A stretch of 64,000 nt of DNA, taken from assembly GCA_001769215.1 (NCBI GenBank), contig MEOL01000052.1:124001-188000 (forward strand). The letters run 5' to 3'. The stretch comes from Bacteroidetes bacterium GWF2_41_31. Lineage in GTDB: Bacteria > Bacteroidota > Bacteroidia > Bacteroidales > F082. Position 1 is the stretch's first letter, and the number at the start of each line of letters is the position of its first letter. Under the pieces are notes generated by a model. The model was not told the DNA's origin. It made no database searches and saw only the letters and a list, made by a program, of their open reading frames with translations. Below, piece by piece: positions 1 to 8,629 of this stretch. The position numbers and the translations under genes are program-made.

Positions 1-240
1 CATTTTCCTTTGTTGCTACGCCCATGGCAACAAGGCGATCGGTTTGTGCCATTTGGCATGAAAGGGTCGAAGCTGGTCAGTGATTTTTTGATCGACCAAA
101 AGATAAGTGTGGTAGAAAAAGAGCATGTTTTTGTTCTGGTTTCCGACGATGAGATTATATGGGTGGTGGGACATCGTGCCGGCGGGCATTCCTCAGTAAC
201 AGAGAAAACGCTTAAGGTGCTGAGAGTGAGTTGCAGGTGA
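1..240 (+). CDS. tilS: tRNA(Ile)-lysidine synthase, C-terminal part (5' end outside window)
   Basis: The reading frame is open from base 1 and ends in TGA at 238-240, so only the last 79 codons are present. The visible part resembles the C-terminal substrate-binding domain of TilS: LRPWQQGDRFVPFGMKGSK, then SDFLIDQK, then a stretch ending IIWVVGHR. TilS uses ATP to attach lysine to C34 of the AUA-reading tRNA-Ile, which changes its decoding from AUG to AUA. The catalytic N-terminal PP-loop lies upstream of the window. The call rests on the PWQQGDRFVPFGMKG block, which is highly typical of TilS ends. The in-frame TTG at 10 is not the start. Confidence 0.85.
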   Translation, partial: HFPLLLRPWQQGDRFVPFGMKGSKLVSDFLIDQKISVVEKEHVFVLVSDDEIIWVVGHRAGGHSSVTEKTLKVLRVSCR

Positions 241-274
241 TTTTATTGTCATCAGTAAGTTGGTTTGATTTATA

Positions 275-476
275 TGGGGTATCCGATCATCTCCCGTGCT
301 GATTTTTGATGATGTTTTCAGACGAAATAGGCTCAGCCGTTACCCACTGCTCAATAAGTCTCTGGAACAATAGCCCTCTACTTTTTGATGTTCATCGATT
401 ATACCTGAAATTAATTTGTTGGATATTTCATCCAACAAAGCTAATTATTACTTATGGGAGATGATCGGATACCCCA
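275..476. repeat. 202-bp element bounded by 21-bp perfect inverted repeats (MITE-like)
   Basis: Bases 275-295 (TGGGGTATCCGATCATCTCCC) are the exact reverse complement of 456-476. The 160-bp interior contains a second perfect hairpin: TTTGTTGGAT at 415-424, a 5-nt loop, and ATCCAACAAA at 430-439. The interior has no open frame of useful length; one minus-strand frame is nearly open but carries a stop. Terminal inverted repeats around a short non-coding core are what a miniature inverted-repeat transposable element, or the remnant of a larger insertion sequence, looks like. No target-site duplication is obvious at the edges. Confidence 0.6.
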
Positions 477-516
477 CATATTTGTATACTTATAAGTTTT
501 TTATATTGGATTTATA

Positions 517-680
517 ACCCCTATCCCCTCCCGAAAGCGTTCGGGATTCCCCACAAGGGAAAGGTGATAATTTATTCTAATTTGAACCATTAAACCTTAA
601 TAAAATACACTTATAAGACTAATATACAATGTTTTATCACTCCTCACCTTTGGGGAGGAGCAGGGAGGAGGGGTGAGTTG
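517..680. repeat. C/G-rich imperfect inverted repeat of intergenic type
   Basis: CCCCTATCCCCTCCC near 519-532 faces GGGAGGAGGGGTGAG near 662-676. CACAAGGGAAAGGTGAT near 552-567 faces ATCACTCCTCACCTTTGGG near 635-655. A small perfect hairpin, CCCGAA-AGCG-TTCGGG, lies at 530-545. No coding potential is seen. A similar C-run/G-run element occurs at 37600-37746, so this is probably a dispersed intergenic repeat family of this genome. Confidence 0.45.
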
Positions 681-986
681 AGTGAAGTCAGATTAGAATG
701 ATTGAGTGCTAAAACGGAACCCCATATTGATATTTTAAAGGTTCTTCAGTTTTTTTTGATTTTTAGTAGCAGACTCAATATTCGATATTTATCAATAACC
801 TGTCTGTTGTAAAAAGATAACATTAGCCATAGATTGAAAGAACCAGATCATCAGACCCTGTTCAAGTCGTCAAACCAATCCAATTGTTGGTTATCATCTA
901 TCAATTTCTTCGCTTTCCTGCAACATTATTTTGTTAAAGGTTGTCAAAGGATGCATATCTGAGCAAGTGACTATAATAAATGATGT

Positions 987-994
987 TATTTTTG
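987..994 (+). promoter_or_regulatory. Putative promoter -7 box of dsbD
   Basis: TATTTTTG followed by C matches the Bacteroidota -7 consensus TAnnTTTG. It lies 34 bases before the dsbD ATG. No TTG sits at the expected -33 distance. Confidence 0.5.
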
Positions 995-1027
995 CAAACT
1001 AACTATTCAGAATAAATTAAGATTGAA

Positions 1028-3061
1028 ATGAAGGGACGATTAATAAGTTTATTGCTGTTATTTTCGCTTTTTTCGCACCTGCAGGCTCAAATATTGGAGC
1101 CTGTAAAATGGAGTTTTTCTTCAGAAAAGGTGAGCGAAACGGAATATGACCTGGTGTTCAAGGCTACCATCGATATGCACTGGCACCTGTATTCACAAGA
1201 TATTCCCATGTCGCCACCTGCCACCACCTTTAGCTTTACCGATAGCCGGGATTATTCACTGCAGGGACCGGTTATGGAAGAAAGTAAGGTGATTGAGGAA
1301 TACGACCCCAATTTTGAAATGGTACTTAAATTCTTCGCCGAAGAAGCGATTTTTAAGCAAAGGGTAAAAATCGACGGAACCGGGCAGGTTACCGTTTCAG
1401 GATATTTAAACTACATGTGTTGCGACGACACCAAATGTCTGCCACCCGAAGATGTGGAGTTTAGTTTTGTCCTGAATCCGCAGGAAACAGCTACGGTGAC
1501 GGCAGAAAAATCAGACGGTGCCGACCAGGAAACAATTTCCGCATCCGGTGGTGACCTTGAAAAATACAAGACCATGTCGTTGTGGGCGTTTTTCTTCGTA
1601 GCACTTGGCGGCGGTTTTATTGCCTTGCTCACCCCTTGTATTTATCCAATGATTCCCCTCACGGTTTCTTATTTTATGCACGGCAGCGAAAATAAATCCA
1701 AATCAATCTCAAAGGCCATTGTATATGGCCTCTCCATCGTGTTGATCTATGTTTTTGCCGGAACAATTGTGGCCGTGACGCTTGGAGAATCGTTCACCAA
1801 TTGGTTGAGTACCCATTGGTTACCCAATATTTTCTTCTTTTTATTGTTCACGGTTTTCGCGGCCTCCTTCTTCGGGATGTTCGAGATTGTTCTGCCTTCC
1901 TGGATGGTAAATCGTTCTGATAAACAAGCGGATAAAGGAGGTTATCTGGGTGCTTTTTTCATGGCTTTTACCCTGGTGTTGGTTTCGTTTTCCTGCACAG
2001 CTCCCATCGCCGGATTTATTTTGGCCCTTTCCACTCAGGGCGAAGTCATCCTGCCCATTGTCGGGATGCTTGGGTTTTCGTTGGCCTTTGCCATACCGTT
2101 CACCATTTTTGCAATTTTTCCTGCAGCCCTCGACAATCTTCCAAAATCAGGCGGATGGTTGAACGCTGTGAAGGTGGTTATTGGTTTCATCGAACTGGCC
2201 CTGGGATTAAAGTTCCTGAGCGTGGCCGACCAGACCTATCACTGGGAAATTCTCGACCGCGAAGTATACCTGGCCCTTTGGATCGCCATTTTTACCATCA
2301 TGGGACTCTATCTGCTGGGAAAGATTAAATTCGCCCACGACAGCGAAGTGAAATACCTGGGTGTGCCACGTATGATATTGGCCATCATCACCTTCAGTTT
2401 TGTGGTATATTTGATTCCTGGAATGTTTGGCGCACCCTTAAAGGCCCTTTCGGGATGGACGCCTCCCATGACAACCCACGATTTTGATTTAAACGGAGTC
2501 ATCCGTGATAACGTAAAACTCTACTCGGTTTCGGGAGAGAGCAATCAACCTGTGGAGATTTGTGAAAAACCCAAATACAGTGAGTCGTTGCGTCTTCCCC
2601 TTGGACTGGAAGGATATTTCGACTTCAACCAGGCCCTGGCTTGTGCAAAAGAGCAAAACAAACCCCTGTTTATCGACTTTACAGGCCATGGCTGTGTAAA
2701 TTGCCGCGAAATGGAATCCAACGTGTGGTCCGACCCGAAAGTATTAAAACGCCTTCGCGAGCATTACATCGTGCTGGCCATGTACGTGGACGACAAAAAA
2801 ATTGTGCTGCCCGAATCGGAATGGTACACTTCCGATTATGATGGTAAACTGAAGAAGACGCTTGGTGCGGTAAACTTTGACTTCCAGAAAACAAAATTTG
2901 GCGTTAACGCGCAACCATATTATGTTTTGCTTGGTCATAATGGGCAGGTGTTGGCACAGCCAAGGGCTTATGACCTTGATATAGATGCTTTTGCTGAGTT
3001 TCTGGATCTGGGTGTAGAGCATTTTAAAAATGGGAAGAGTGTTGCTCAAATAAACAAATAG
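1028..3061 (+). CDS. dsbD: Thiol:disulfide interchange protein, DsbD type
   Basis: This inner-membrane reductase carries electrons from cytoplasmic thioredoxin to periplasmic thiol proteins. All three modules are visible in the 677 residues. A signal peptide (about 1-20) precedes an N-terminal DsbD-alpha domain, whose Cys131 and Cys137 have the six-residue spacing of the E. coli pair. A multi-pass CcdA-like domain (about 183-475) holds the two transmembrane redox cysteines in TPCIYPM (Cys204) and SCTAPIAG (Cys323). A periplasmic thioredoxin-like domain ends the protein with a GHGCVNCREME active site (Cys556, Cys559). The length is slightly above that of E. coli DsbD. The ATG start follows a TAnnTTTG box. 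The gene stands alone. Function is confident from the complete cysteine set; the downstream partners are unknown. Confidence 0.93.
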   Translation: MKGRLISLLLLFSLFSHLQAQILEPVKWSFSSEKVSETEYDLVFKATIDMHWHLYSQDIPMSPPATTFSFTDSRDYSLQGPVMEESKVIEEYDPNFEMVLKFFAEEAIFKQRVKIDGTGQVTVSGYLNYMCCDDTKCLPPEDVEFSFVLNPQETATVTAEKSDGADQETISASGGDLEKYKTMSLWAFFFVALGGGFIALLTPCIYPMIPLTVSYFMHGSENKSKSISKAIVYGLSIVLIYVFAGTIVAVTLGESFTNWLSTHWLPNIFFFLLFTVFAASFFGMFEIVLPSWMVNRSDKQADKGGYLGAFFMAFTLVLVSFSCTAPIAGFILALSTQGEVILPIVGMLGFSLAFAIPFTIFAIFPAALDNLPKSGGWLNAVKVVIGFIELALGLKFLSVADQTYHWEILDREVYLALWIAIFTIMGLYLLGKIKFAHDSEVKYLGVPRMILAIITFSFVVYLIPGMFGAPLKALSGWTPPMTTHDFDLNGVIRDNVKLYSVSGESNQPVEICEKPKYSESLRLPLGLEGYFDFNQALACAKEQNKPLFIDFTGHGCVNCREMESNVWSDPKVLKRLREHYIVLAMYVDDKKIVLPESEWYTSDYDGKLKKTLGAVNFDFQKTKFGVNAQPYYVLLGHNGQVLAQPRAYDLDIDAFAEFLDLGVEHFKNGKSVAQINK

Positions 3062-3169
3062 AGCATGCGACCATTTAAAAGGTTGGGTTGAAGTTGCAAG
3101 AAAGTAATGAGTTTATATCATCGATACAGGAAAAGTTATCATTCATCCATTTATATAAATAATTATTAT

Positions 3170-3177
3170 TAAGTTTG
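3170..3177 (+). promoter_or_regulatory. Putative -7 box of the first Asp-box T9SS gene
   Basis: TAAGTTTG fits TAnnTTTG and lies 45 bases before the ATG at 3222. No good -33 TTG is present, so support is moderate. Confidence 0.4.
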
Positions 3178-3221
3178 ACCCCTAAATTATTTTAAAGTAT
3201 TGTTAAACAAAAAGTAGAATC

Positions 3222-5087
3222 ATGAAAAAAGTGTTACTTATTACACTCACCTTGCTGGTGAGTATGTCAAATTATGGTCAGGATAAACGGCTTCTTAACC
3301 GTTTTGATGATACTCATCATGCCAGAGCGTTTTCTGTCGAGGGCCAAATTCCGGATTACACTGGATTGCAACCAAATGAGTATGTAGCCGACCGGGCCCA
3401 GGACATTATTTTTGGCAATTCATATTATGATGTGCAAACCAACTCAGCTATGCCGCGTCATCTTTATCTCTATCCGGATGGAACGATGGGTTCTGTCTGG
3501 ACCATTGCACCTACAAATGCTGCTAACTGGCCTCAAAGGGGATCAGGATACAATTATTTTGATGGTTCATCCTGGGGGCCCCAACCCACCGCACGTATCG
3601 AAACAGTGAGGACCGGATGGGCAAATTACGCTCCCTATGGTGAAAATGGTGAAATTGTGTGTGCTCATTCAGTAAGCAGCGATGGATTAATCTTTAGCTG
3701 GAGAGCAAATAAAGGTTCTGGTGACTGGACCTATTTTAATCTTGTCGGCCCTGCTGGTCACGAAGATATTTTGTGGCCAAAAATCCTAACAACAGGCGAT
3801 AACCATGAAATTATTCATGTACTTGCATTGACAACTCCAACCGGTAATGATGGTACTATCTATGAAGGAATTAATGGAGCATTGCTTTATTCCAGGTCAA
3901 CTGATGGTGGACAAACATGGGATCCGGAAAACATAATGATAGATGGGCTTACTTCAGACGATTACGTAAAAGGAAGTGGCGATTCATATTGTTGGGCGAC
4001 TAAGGATAATGTGATAGCTTTTGCTGTAGGGGGTGGACTTACTGATGGCATGATTTTTAAATCAGCAGATGGTGGAGACTCATGGGAAAAAAGCCTTTTC
4101 TTTGAGAGCCCTTATCCTCTCAACGATGGGAATACACCATTTGATGGCTATTATGGTGGCGACGAGGCACTGGATCTTATTTTTGATGATGAAGGAAAAA
4201 TGCATGTTTCATTTGGGAGAACCTATTGGAGTTGGTATGAGGCTGGTCCATATGTAACTTTTAGTTATGGTGTCGATGGTCTCATATACTGGAACGAAGA
4301 TAAGGCTGTTCTTGATTCAACAATACTGGGTGACCCCGATGCACTCGAAGCTGCCGGTTGCCTGGCTGCCTGGGTTGTGGAAGGCCCTGGACCTGGTGAT
4401 ACCTTAATGAATCTTACACCTTATAGAAATGGTATGACCAGTGCTCCTCAAATGGCATTTCACAGGGATGCAAATAATATTCCGATTGTAACCATATTTT
4501 ATACCAGCTATGATTGGAAAAGAGTATTTGATCCTACCAACGAAAAAAAAACGTATCGTAGTGTATGGATGGTTACCACTGAGGACAATGGTAGTACATG
4601 GAGCTCCTTTACGAATCTGACAGGCGATATTTTCCATAAGTTTAGCGAGTGTGTTTACCATTCCATTGCATACTCACTTGCCGATGACACCTATCATTTG
4701 GTATTTGAAAACGGGATTTCTCCGGGAACTTCAACCGGAACTTCACCTGACCACCCAATTCAGGAAAGTAAAATGGTATACCTGCCTGTTAGTCCGCTTG
4801 CTGTTGATGTAAATGAGGTTTCAGTTCAGTCGCTCGAAATTTCACAAAACTATCCAAACCCCTTTAGTGGAAAAACTTATATTGAAGTAATACTAAATGA
4901 AGCTTCGAATGTAACACTGGAAGTATATACTTTGACAGGACAAAAAGTAGCCATGAGTGATTATGGTTTTAAAACTACAGGCTCGCACAACCTGACCATT
5001 GATGGCAGCCAGCTAACTACCGGTGTTTATTTCTATACCGTTACAGCCGGCGAAAGCAAAGTAACCCGCAAAATGATGGTTGATTAG
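3222..5087 (+). CDS. Secreted Asp-box (BNR-like) protein with T9SS sorting domain
   Basis: The 621-residue protein has a signal peptide (MKKVLLITLTLLVSMSNYG). Its body carries Asp-box-like repeats such as STDGGQTW and SADGGDSW, which mark beta-propellers of the sialidase/BNR superfamily. The last 80 or so residues form a type A T9SS sorting domain: ISQNYPNPF, a GQKV block, then GVYFYTVTAGESKVTRKMMV. It is therefore probably exported across the outer membrane and anchored or released by the T9SS. A paralog at 6604-8508 aligns along the whole length, including a shared APYG-NGEIVC block. No catalytic residues of a sialidase can be assigned, so the enzymatic role is unknown; it could be a binding propeller. 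A terminator follows at 5109-5138. Confidence 0.85.
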   Translation: MKKVLLITLTLLVSMSNYGQDKRLLNRFDDTHHARAFSVEGQIPDYTGLQPNEYVADRAQDIIFGNSYYDVQTNSAMPRHLYLYPDGTMGSVWTIAPTNAANWPQRGSGYNYFDGSSWGPQPTARIETVRTGWANYAPYGENGEIVCAHSVSSDGLIFSWRANKGSGDWTYFNLVGPAGHEDILWPKILTTGDNHEIIHVLALTTPTGNDGTIYEGINGALLYSRSTDGGQTWDPENIMIDGLTSDDYVKGSGDSYCWATKDNVIAFAVGGGLTDGMIFKSADGGDSWEKSLFFESPYPLNDGNTPFDGYYGGDEALDLIFDDEGKMHVSFGRTYWSWYEAGPYVTFSYGVDGLIYWNEDKAVLDSTILGDPDALEAAGCLAAWVVEGPGPGDTLMNLTPYRNGMTSAPQMAFHRDANNIPIVTIFYTSYDWKRVFDPTNEKKTYRSVWMVTTEDNGSTWSSFTNLTGDIFHKFSECVYHSIAYSLADDTYHLVFENGISPGTSTGTSPDHPIQESKMVYLPVSPLAVDVNEVSVQSLEISQNYPNPFSGKTYIEVILNEASNVTLEVYTLTGQKVAMSDYGFKTTGSHNLTIDGSQLTTGVYFYTVTAGESKVTRKMMVD

Positions 5088-5108
5088 TGCCAAATGCTTG
5101 AACTAATG

Positions 5109-5138
5109 AAAAGGCTTCTTTCGGGGAGCCTTTTTTTG
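5109..5138 (+). terminator. Rho-independent terminator after the first Asp-box gene
   Basis: AAAAGGCT at 5109-5116 pairs with AGCCTTTT at 5127-5134 and is followed by a T run. The same stem-loop is repeated almost exactly at 6295-6324. Confidence 0.85.
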
Positions 5139-5172
5139 TTATATAGTTTTTATGAAACATTAGATTTTTTAT

Positions 5173-5202
5173 TTGTTTAAATGAAAGAATCCCCTATCTT
5201 TG
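5173..5202 (+). promoter_or_regulatory. Strong Bacteroidota-type promoter upstream of the six-Cys orphan
   Basis: TTG at 5173-5175 and TATCTTTG at 5195-5202 are separated by 19 bases, an excellent -33/-7 match. The predicted start near 5207 would give the gene at 5423 a leader of about 215 nt. Confidence 0.65.
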
Positions 5203-5306
5203 TAGGTGTAAAACAGCTTTAGTTAATTTTTCTTTTTTACTGTCGTTTTCTACACAAAAAAGTAATATGTTCTATTTAATTGAAACCAAACATGGCTTTA
5301 CCTAAA

Positions 5307-5343
5307 TGTGGCTTCTTTTTTATCGAAATAAAAAGAAGCCACA
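5307..5343 (+). promoter_or_regulatory. Long hairpin in the leader of the six-Cys orphan
   Basis: TGTGGCTTCTTTTTTAT at 5307-5323 pairs with ATAAAAAGAAGCCACA at 5328-5343 around a CGAA loop, leaving one unpaired T. No T run follows, so it is not a standard terminator. It sits about 100 nt into the predicted leader. It may affect RNA stability or translation; the function is unknown. Confidence 0.55.
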
Positions 5344-5422
5344 AGATGAATAAACATATGTAAAGGGTAAATCTATTTCCCTTATGTGGAAATTAAATTA
5401 TTAATTATTAAAACTTATCATT

Positions 5423-5968
5423 ATGTCAAAAAACAATTCCAAATTCTTATCATTGGTACTGCCTATTTTCTTGGTTTCATTCCTATTGATGTCTTTCCTG
5501 CCAATAGAAAGTGGTGAGGAAATAGTAAAAATGAAAACTGTTGAAAAAATATCGGAGCCTATAAATTGTATACCTTACGCTAATTGGGATCCGGTTGAGT
5601 ATGAAGTTGATATGAATTCATCCGGTGTCTATTATGTACCCTACTACGATCTTGTCGGTGTAACCGGGGATCCTCAATGTTATGTGCCGGCTGGTTGTGG
5701 TTATGTGGATATTGATCTATACACAGAAGGGTTTCAATGTGCTAGAAATGGATACGGTTTTACAGCTTATGCGTCAGACCGTTGTACATATATCGCTGTT
5801 CGTTCTACACTTACACCAACTCAAAGTGATCCTGTAACACATACAATAAACTTTAGAGTGATGGATGAAGATGGAAACGTTTCTGGTGAGGGTGGAAGAA
5901 CACTATTGATTAAGTGGCGGCCATTTGTTCCAACTTCTGTCCAAGTATCTCCATGTCCGAGTATGTAG
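5423..5968 (+). CDS. Small exported six-cysteine protein of unknown function
   Basis: I do not recognise a family. The 181-residue product starts with a hydrophobic segment (about 9-27) that could be a signal peptide or membrane anchor. The mature region has exactly six cysteines (49, 86, 92, 106, 121, 178), enough for three disulfides, and is rich in Tyr, Val and Pro, suggesting a small beta-rich extracellular domain. It has no T9SS sorting domain. It sits between two large T9SS paralogs, has its own strong promoter and a structured 215-nt leader, and is followed by a decayed copy of a T9SS sorting domain. Base composition resembles its neighbours. The coding call rests on the length of the open frame, the export signal and the promoter. 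Confidence 0.65.
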   Translation: MSKNNSKFLSLVLPIFLVSFLLMSFLPIESGEEIVKMKTVEKISEPINCIPYANWDPVEYEVDMNSSGVYYVPYYDLVGVTGDPQCYVPAGCGYVDIDLYTEGFQCARNGYGFTAYASDRCTYIAVRSTLTPTQSDPVTHTINFRVMDEDGNVSGEGGRTLLIKWRPFVPTSVQVSPCPSM

Positions 5969-6059
5969 CTGAAAATTCTTTTAATTTAGAATCAGACTGT
6001 TTCAGAATGAAAAGGTTTGTATTTGATATTTGTAGTAGCATTTCCTTTTGATCATTGAG

Positions 6060-6273
6060 AAACCAACTAATAAAGTAATCTAGAATAAGCCTCCAACGTA
6101 AGTCTGGAAGTTTCACCGTAGCCGGACAAAAAGTAGCCATGAGTGATTATGGTTTCAAAACTACAGGTTCGCACAACTTGGCCATTGATGGCAGCCAGTT
6201 AACTACCGGTGTTTATTTTTATACCGTTATAGCTGGCGAAAATAAAGTAACACCTAAAATGATGGTTGATTAG
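6060..6273 (+). pseudogene. Remnant of a third paralog: T9SS sorting-domain 3' end
   Basis: Bases 6124-6326 match 4938-5140 (end of the first Asp-box gene plus its terminator) with roughly 14 differences in 203 bases. The frame GQKVAMSDYGFKTTGSHN continues to a MMVD-TAG end. Upstream, the match to the sorting domain continues to about 6060 but is broken. An A is missing where GAAGTTTAC would be expected, another base is missing in the AATAAGCC stretch, and a TAG replaces a sense codon at 6081. No start codon or body of the gene remains. This is a decayed third copy, not a gene. Confidence 0.85.
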
Positions 6274-6294
6274 TGCCACATGCTTGAACTAATG

Positions 6295-6324
6295 AAAAGG
6301 CTTCTTTCGGGGAGCCTTTTTTTG
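6295..6324 (+). terminator. Duplicated terminator behind the sorting-domain remnant
   Basis: AAAAGGCT at 6295-6302 and AGCCTTTT at 6313-6320 are followed by T residues. It is the same stem-loop as at 5109-5138, copied together with the gene end. It would now stop read-through from the six-Cys orphan. Confidence 0.8.
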
Positions 6325-6603
6325 TTTTTTAAATTTCATCAATTTTGGATAATATAGGTTGGTTAGTGGTTTAGACTAAGGCGTTTTAGGATATTATTTA
6401 TAATTGCTGTATAGAAATATTTGTTTTTTTGCACAATGCAACCATTTTCGATTGGTATGGTCATTTTAATCATGGTTCTTTTAGTAAAAAATCTTGTTTT
6501 AAGTATTGTGATCAACACATATTTTGTTCATATTTGCAAATCAAAAGGAAGAGAAGAATTGTTCTTGTTTTGTTTTATATAATTAATTAATAATAATTTA
6601 ATC

Positions 6604-8508
6604 ATGAAAAAAATTCTACTTATTGTATTTGCGCTTGGTTTTGTAAGCGTTAGTATTGCTCAGGTGGCTCAGATTAAGCCAGAAGCTTGGTACAAAACTG
6701 CTAAAGGGCCTGTTAACAGGCTAAAAATTGCAGAACAGGTACCTACCTATACAGGTGTGGTAAATCCAACAGTTGCCAATAATAGCAGAGCTATGGATCT
6801 TGTTATTGGAGAAACATGGTTCGATTTGGCTTCTAATTCTACCGTTCCAAATAGGATATTCTCTTTTGACGATGGAACGATGGGTGCTGTCTGGACAAGG
6901 GGAATGACAAATCCTTCCACTTACCCTGACCGTGGTACGGGCTATAATTATTATGATGGAACCAGCTGGGGTCCTTATCCTACCGAACGTATTGAAGGTG
7001 TTAGGACTGGTTGGGCAAGCTATGCTCCTTATGGTGCCAATGGAGAAATAGTCTGTACACATACTGGTAACATAAGTACTGGTTTGTTATTTAGCTGGCG
7101 TGAAAACAAAGGTGAAGGTACCTGGAATTATTTTAATTTGACAGGTCCTACCGGGGTTGATATTTTATGGCCAAGGATGGTTACATCTGGTGAAAACCAT
7201 GATATTATTCAAGTAATTGCCGCAACAACCGATGTGTATAATGGTGGTGCAATTTATGAAGGTCTCGATGGTGCTTTGTTGTATTCACGTTCAACAGATG
7301 GAGGTGCTACATGGGATCCACAAAATATGGTACTTGATGGTTTAAGTTCAGATTACACAAATTCATGGTCTGCTGATGACTATGCCTGGGCAGCTCCAGT
7401 TGATAATACCATTGCCTTGTTTGCATTTAGTGGATTTAGAGATGGTGTTGTTATGAAATCAAATGATAATGGTGAAAACTGGGAGCGAATTGTTGTTTAT
7501 GCCAGTTGCCAGCCGTTTTATGAAAACACAACTATTATGCCTGACTTTGGTGGTGGTGATGGTAATAATGCTGTTGCAATTGATGATGAGGGTATTGTTC
7601 ATGTTGCCTTCGGAAGAAAAGTTTTTGTAAATGAGGATGGGGAAGGACTTGCTTCATATTATTATTCCGATGGATTGGTTTATTGGAATGAAACTATGCC
7701 AGCTTTGGATACTGCTATGATGCAGTCATATATTAGACCCGATGACTGGACTGACTGGACTACCACTAATCTGTATCAAAGTGGAAATTTGGCTGGCTGG
7801 GTGCAGCCTAATGGCGAAGATACCATTGTTGGTGTTGTTACCAATTCATATCCTAGCGGACTTTCAAGTATGCCACAATTGGTGGTATTCCGTGATGATT
7901 TAGGAAACAAAATTGTTCAGGTATTCTACTCTTCCATAGCAGTTGGTTACACTAACAATGATTATACAATGAATTACCGCCACATCTGGGGCCGTTTTAC
8001 TGAAGGTGATGGAATTTGGAGTCCATTTACAGATTACACATCTGACATTTTCCATAAATATAGCGAATGTGTATACCCTAGTGTAGCTGCAAAAACAGTA
8101 AATGGTAAATTTCATATGATTTATCAATCAGACGGGGAACCTGGTAGTAGTATGTATCCAACAACTCCAGCGCATACTGCTAATTTGAATACTGTAGTCT
8201 ATTTGGCTGTTACGCCATTGCCTGTAGATGTGGATGAAAACCCTGCCCAGGCACTTGAAATTTCACAAAACTTCCCAAATCCATTCAATGGACAAACTTA
8301 TGTTGAGATGTCATTAAACAGAGCCTCCAACGTAAGTATGGAAGTATATACCATCACCGGACAAAAAGTGGCCATGAGCGATTACGGATATAAAACTACC
8401 GGATTGCATACCATCGCCATTGATGCAAGTCAGCTCAATACCGGTGTTTATTTCTACACCATTACTGCAGGCGAAAGCAAAGTAACCCGTAAAATGATAG
8501 TTGAATAA
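6604..8508 (+). CDS. Secreted Asp-box (BNR-like) protein with T9SS sorting domain, paralog 2
   Basis: The 634-residue protein is homologous throughout to the product of 3222-5087. It has a signal peptide (MKKILLIVFALGFVSVSIA), shared blocks such as SWGPYPTERIEGVRTGW and APYGANGEIVC, Asp-box-like motifs (STDGGATW, SNDNGENW), and a C-terminal type A T9SS domain from about residue 555 (ISQNFPNPFNGQTYVEM to KMIVE). It is probably an exported beta-propeller. The paralogs are clearly diverged in the body but very close in the sorting domain, as expected if that part is under recognition constraint or gene conversion. No substrate can be assigned. A strong terminator follows. Confidence 0.85.
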   Translation: MKKILLIVFALGFVSVSIAQVAQIKPEAWYKTAKGPVNRLKIAEQVPTYTGVVNPTVANNSRAMDLVIGETWFDLASNSTVPNRIFSFDDGTMGAVWTRGMTNPSTYPDRGTGYNYYDGTSWGPYPTERIEGVRTGWASYAPYGANGEIVCTHTGNISTGLLFSWRENKGEGTWNYFNLTGPTGVDILWPRMVTSGENHDIIQVIAATTDVYNGGAIYEGLDGALLYSRSTDGGATWDPQNMVLDGLSSDYTNSWSADDYAWAAPVDNTIALFAFSGFRDGVVMKSNDNGENWERIVVYASCQPFYENTTIMPDFGGGDGNNAVAIDDEGIVHVAFGRKVFVNEDGEGLASYYYSDGLVYWNETMPALDTAMMQSYIRPDDWTDWTTTNLYQSGNLAGWVQPNGEDTIVGVVTNSYPSGLSSMPQLVVFRDDLGNKIVQVFYSSIAVGYTNNDYTMNYRHIWGRFTEGDGIWSPFTDYTSDIFHKYSECVYPSVAAKTVNGKFHMIYQSDGEPGSSMYPTTPAHTANLNTVVYLAVTPLPVDVDENPAQALEISQNFPNPFNGQTYVEMSLNRASNVSMEVYTITGQKVAMSDYGYKTTGLHTIAIDASQLNTGVYFYTITAGESKVTRKMIVE

Positions 8509-8531
8509 TCTTTAATTGTTACAATAATGAG

Positions 8532-8560
8532 AAGGCTCCCGAAAGGGGGCCTTTTTTTTT
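8532..8560 (+). terminator. Rho-independent terminator after paralog 2
   Basis: AAGGCTCCC at 8532-8540 pairs with GGGGGCCTT at 8545-8553 (one T-G wobble) around a GAAA tetraloop and runs into nine T residues. Confidence 0.9.
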
Positions 8561-8629
8561 GTAGTCAGGTGCAAAGAGCGGGCCAGCTGGGGGAGTATCT
8601 GGAGCGGTGCTCAAGAATTGATAAATTGC

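Larger units (their letters stand above)
241..1027. other. 787-bp non-coding, repeat-rich gap between tilS and dsbD
   Basis: No credible gene is visible. The gap holds a 21-bp terminal inverted repeat pair (275-295 and 456-476), a 10-bp hairpin inside it (415-439), a second C/G-rich imperfect inverted repeat (about 517-680), and a TAnnTTTG promoter box (987-994) just before the next gene. The rest is AT-rich sequence in which I see nothing. Confidence 0.7.
5969..6603. other. 635-bp stretch holding a gene remnant, a duplicated terminator and AT-rich sequence
   Basis: The stretch contains the sorting-domain remnant (about 6060-6273), the duplicated terminator (6295-6324) and about 280 bp of AT-rich sequence before the second Asp-box gene. 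I could not identify a convincing -33/-7 promoter for the gene at 6604. Confidence 0.7.

Noticed and set aside
5910-6140. Minus-strand open frame of 76 codons over the end of the six-Cys gene and the remnant
   Set aside because: It is antisense to a clear T9SS-domain remnant, has no promoter, and its sequence matches no family.
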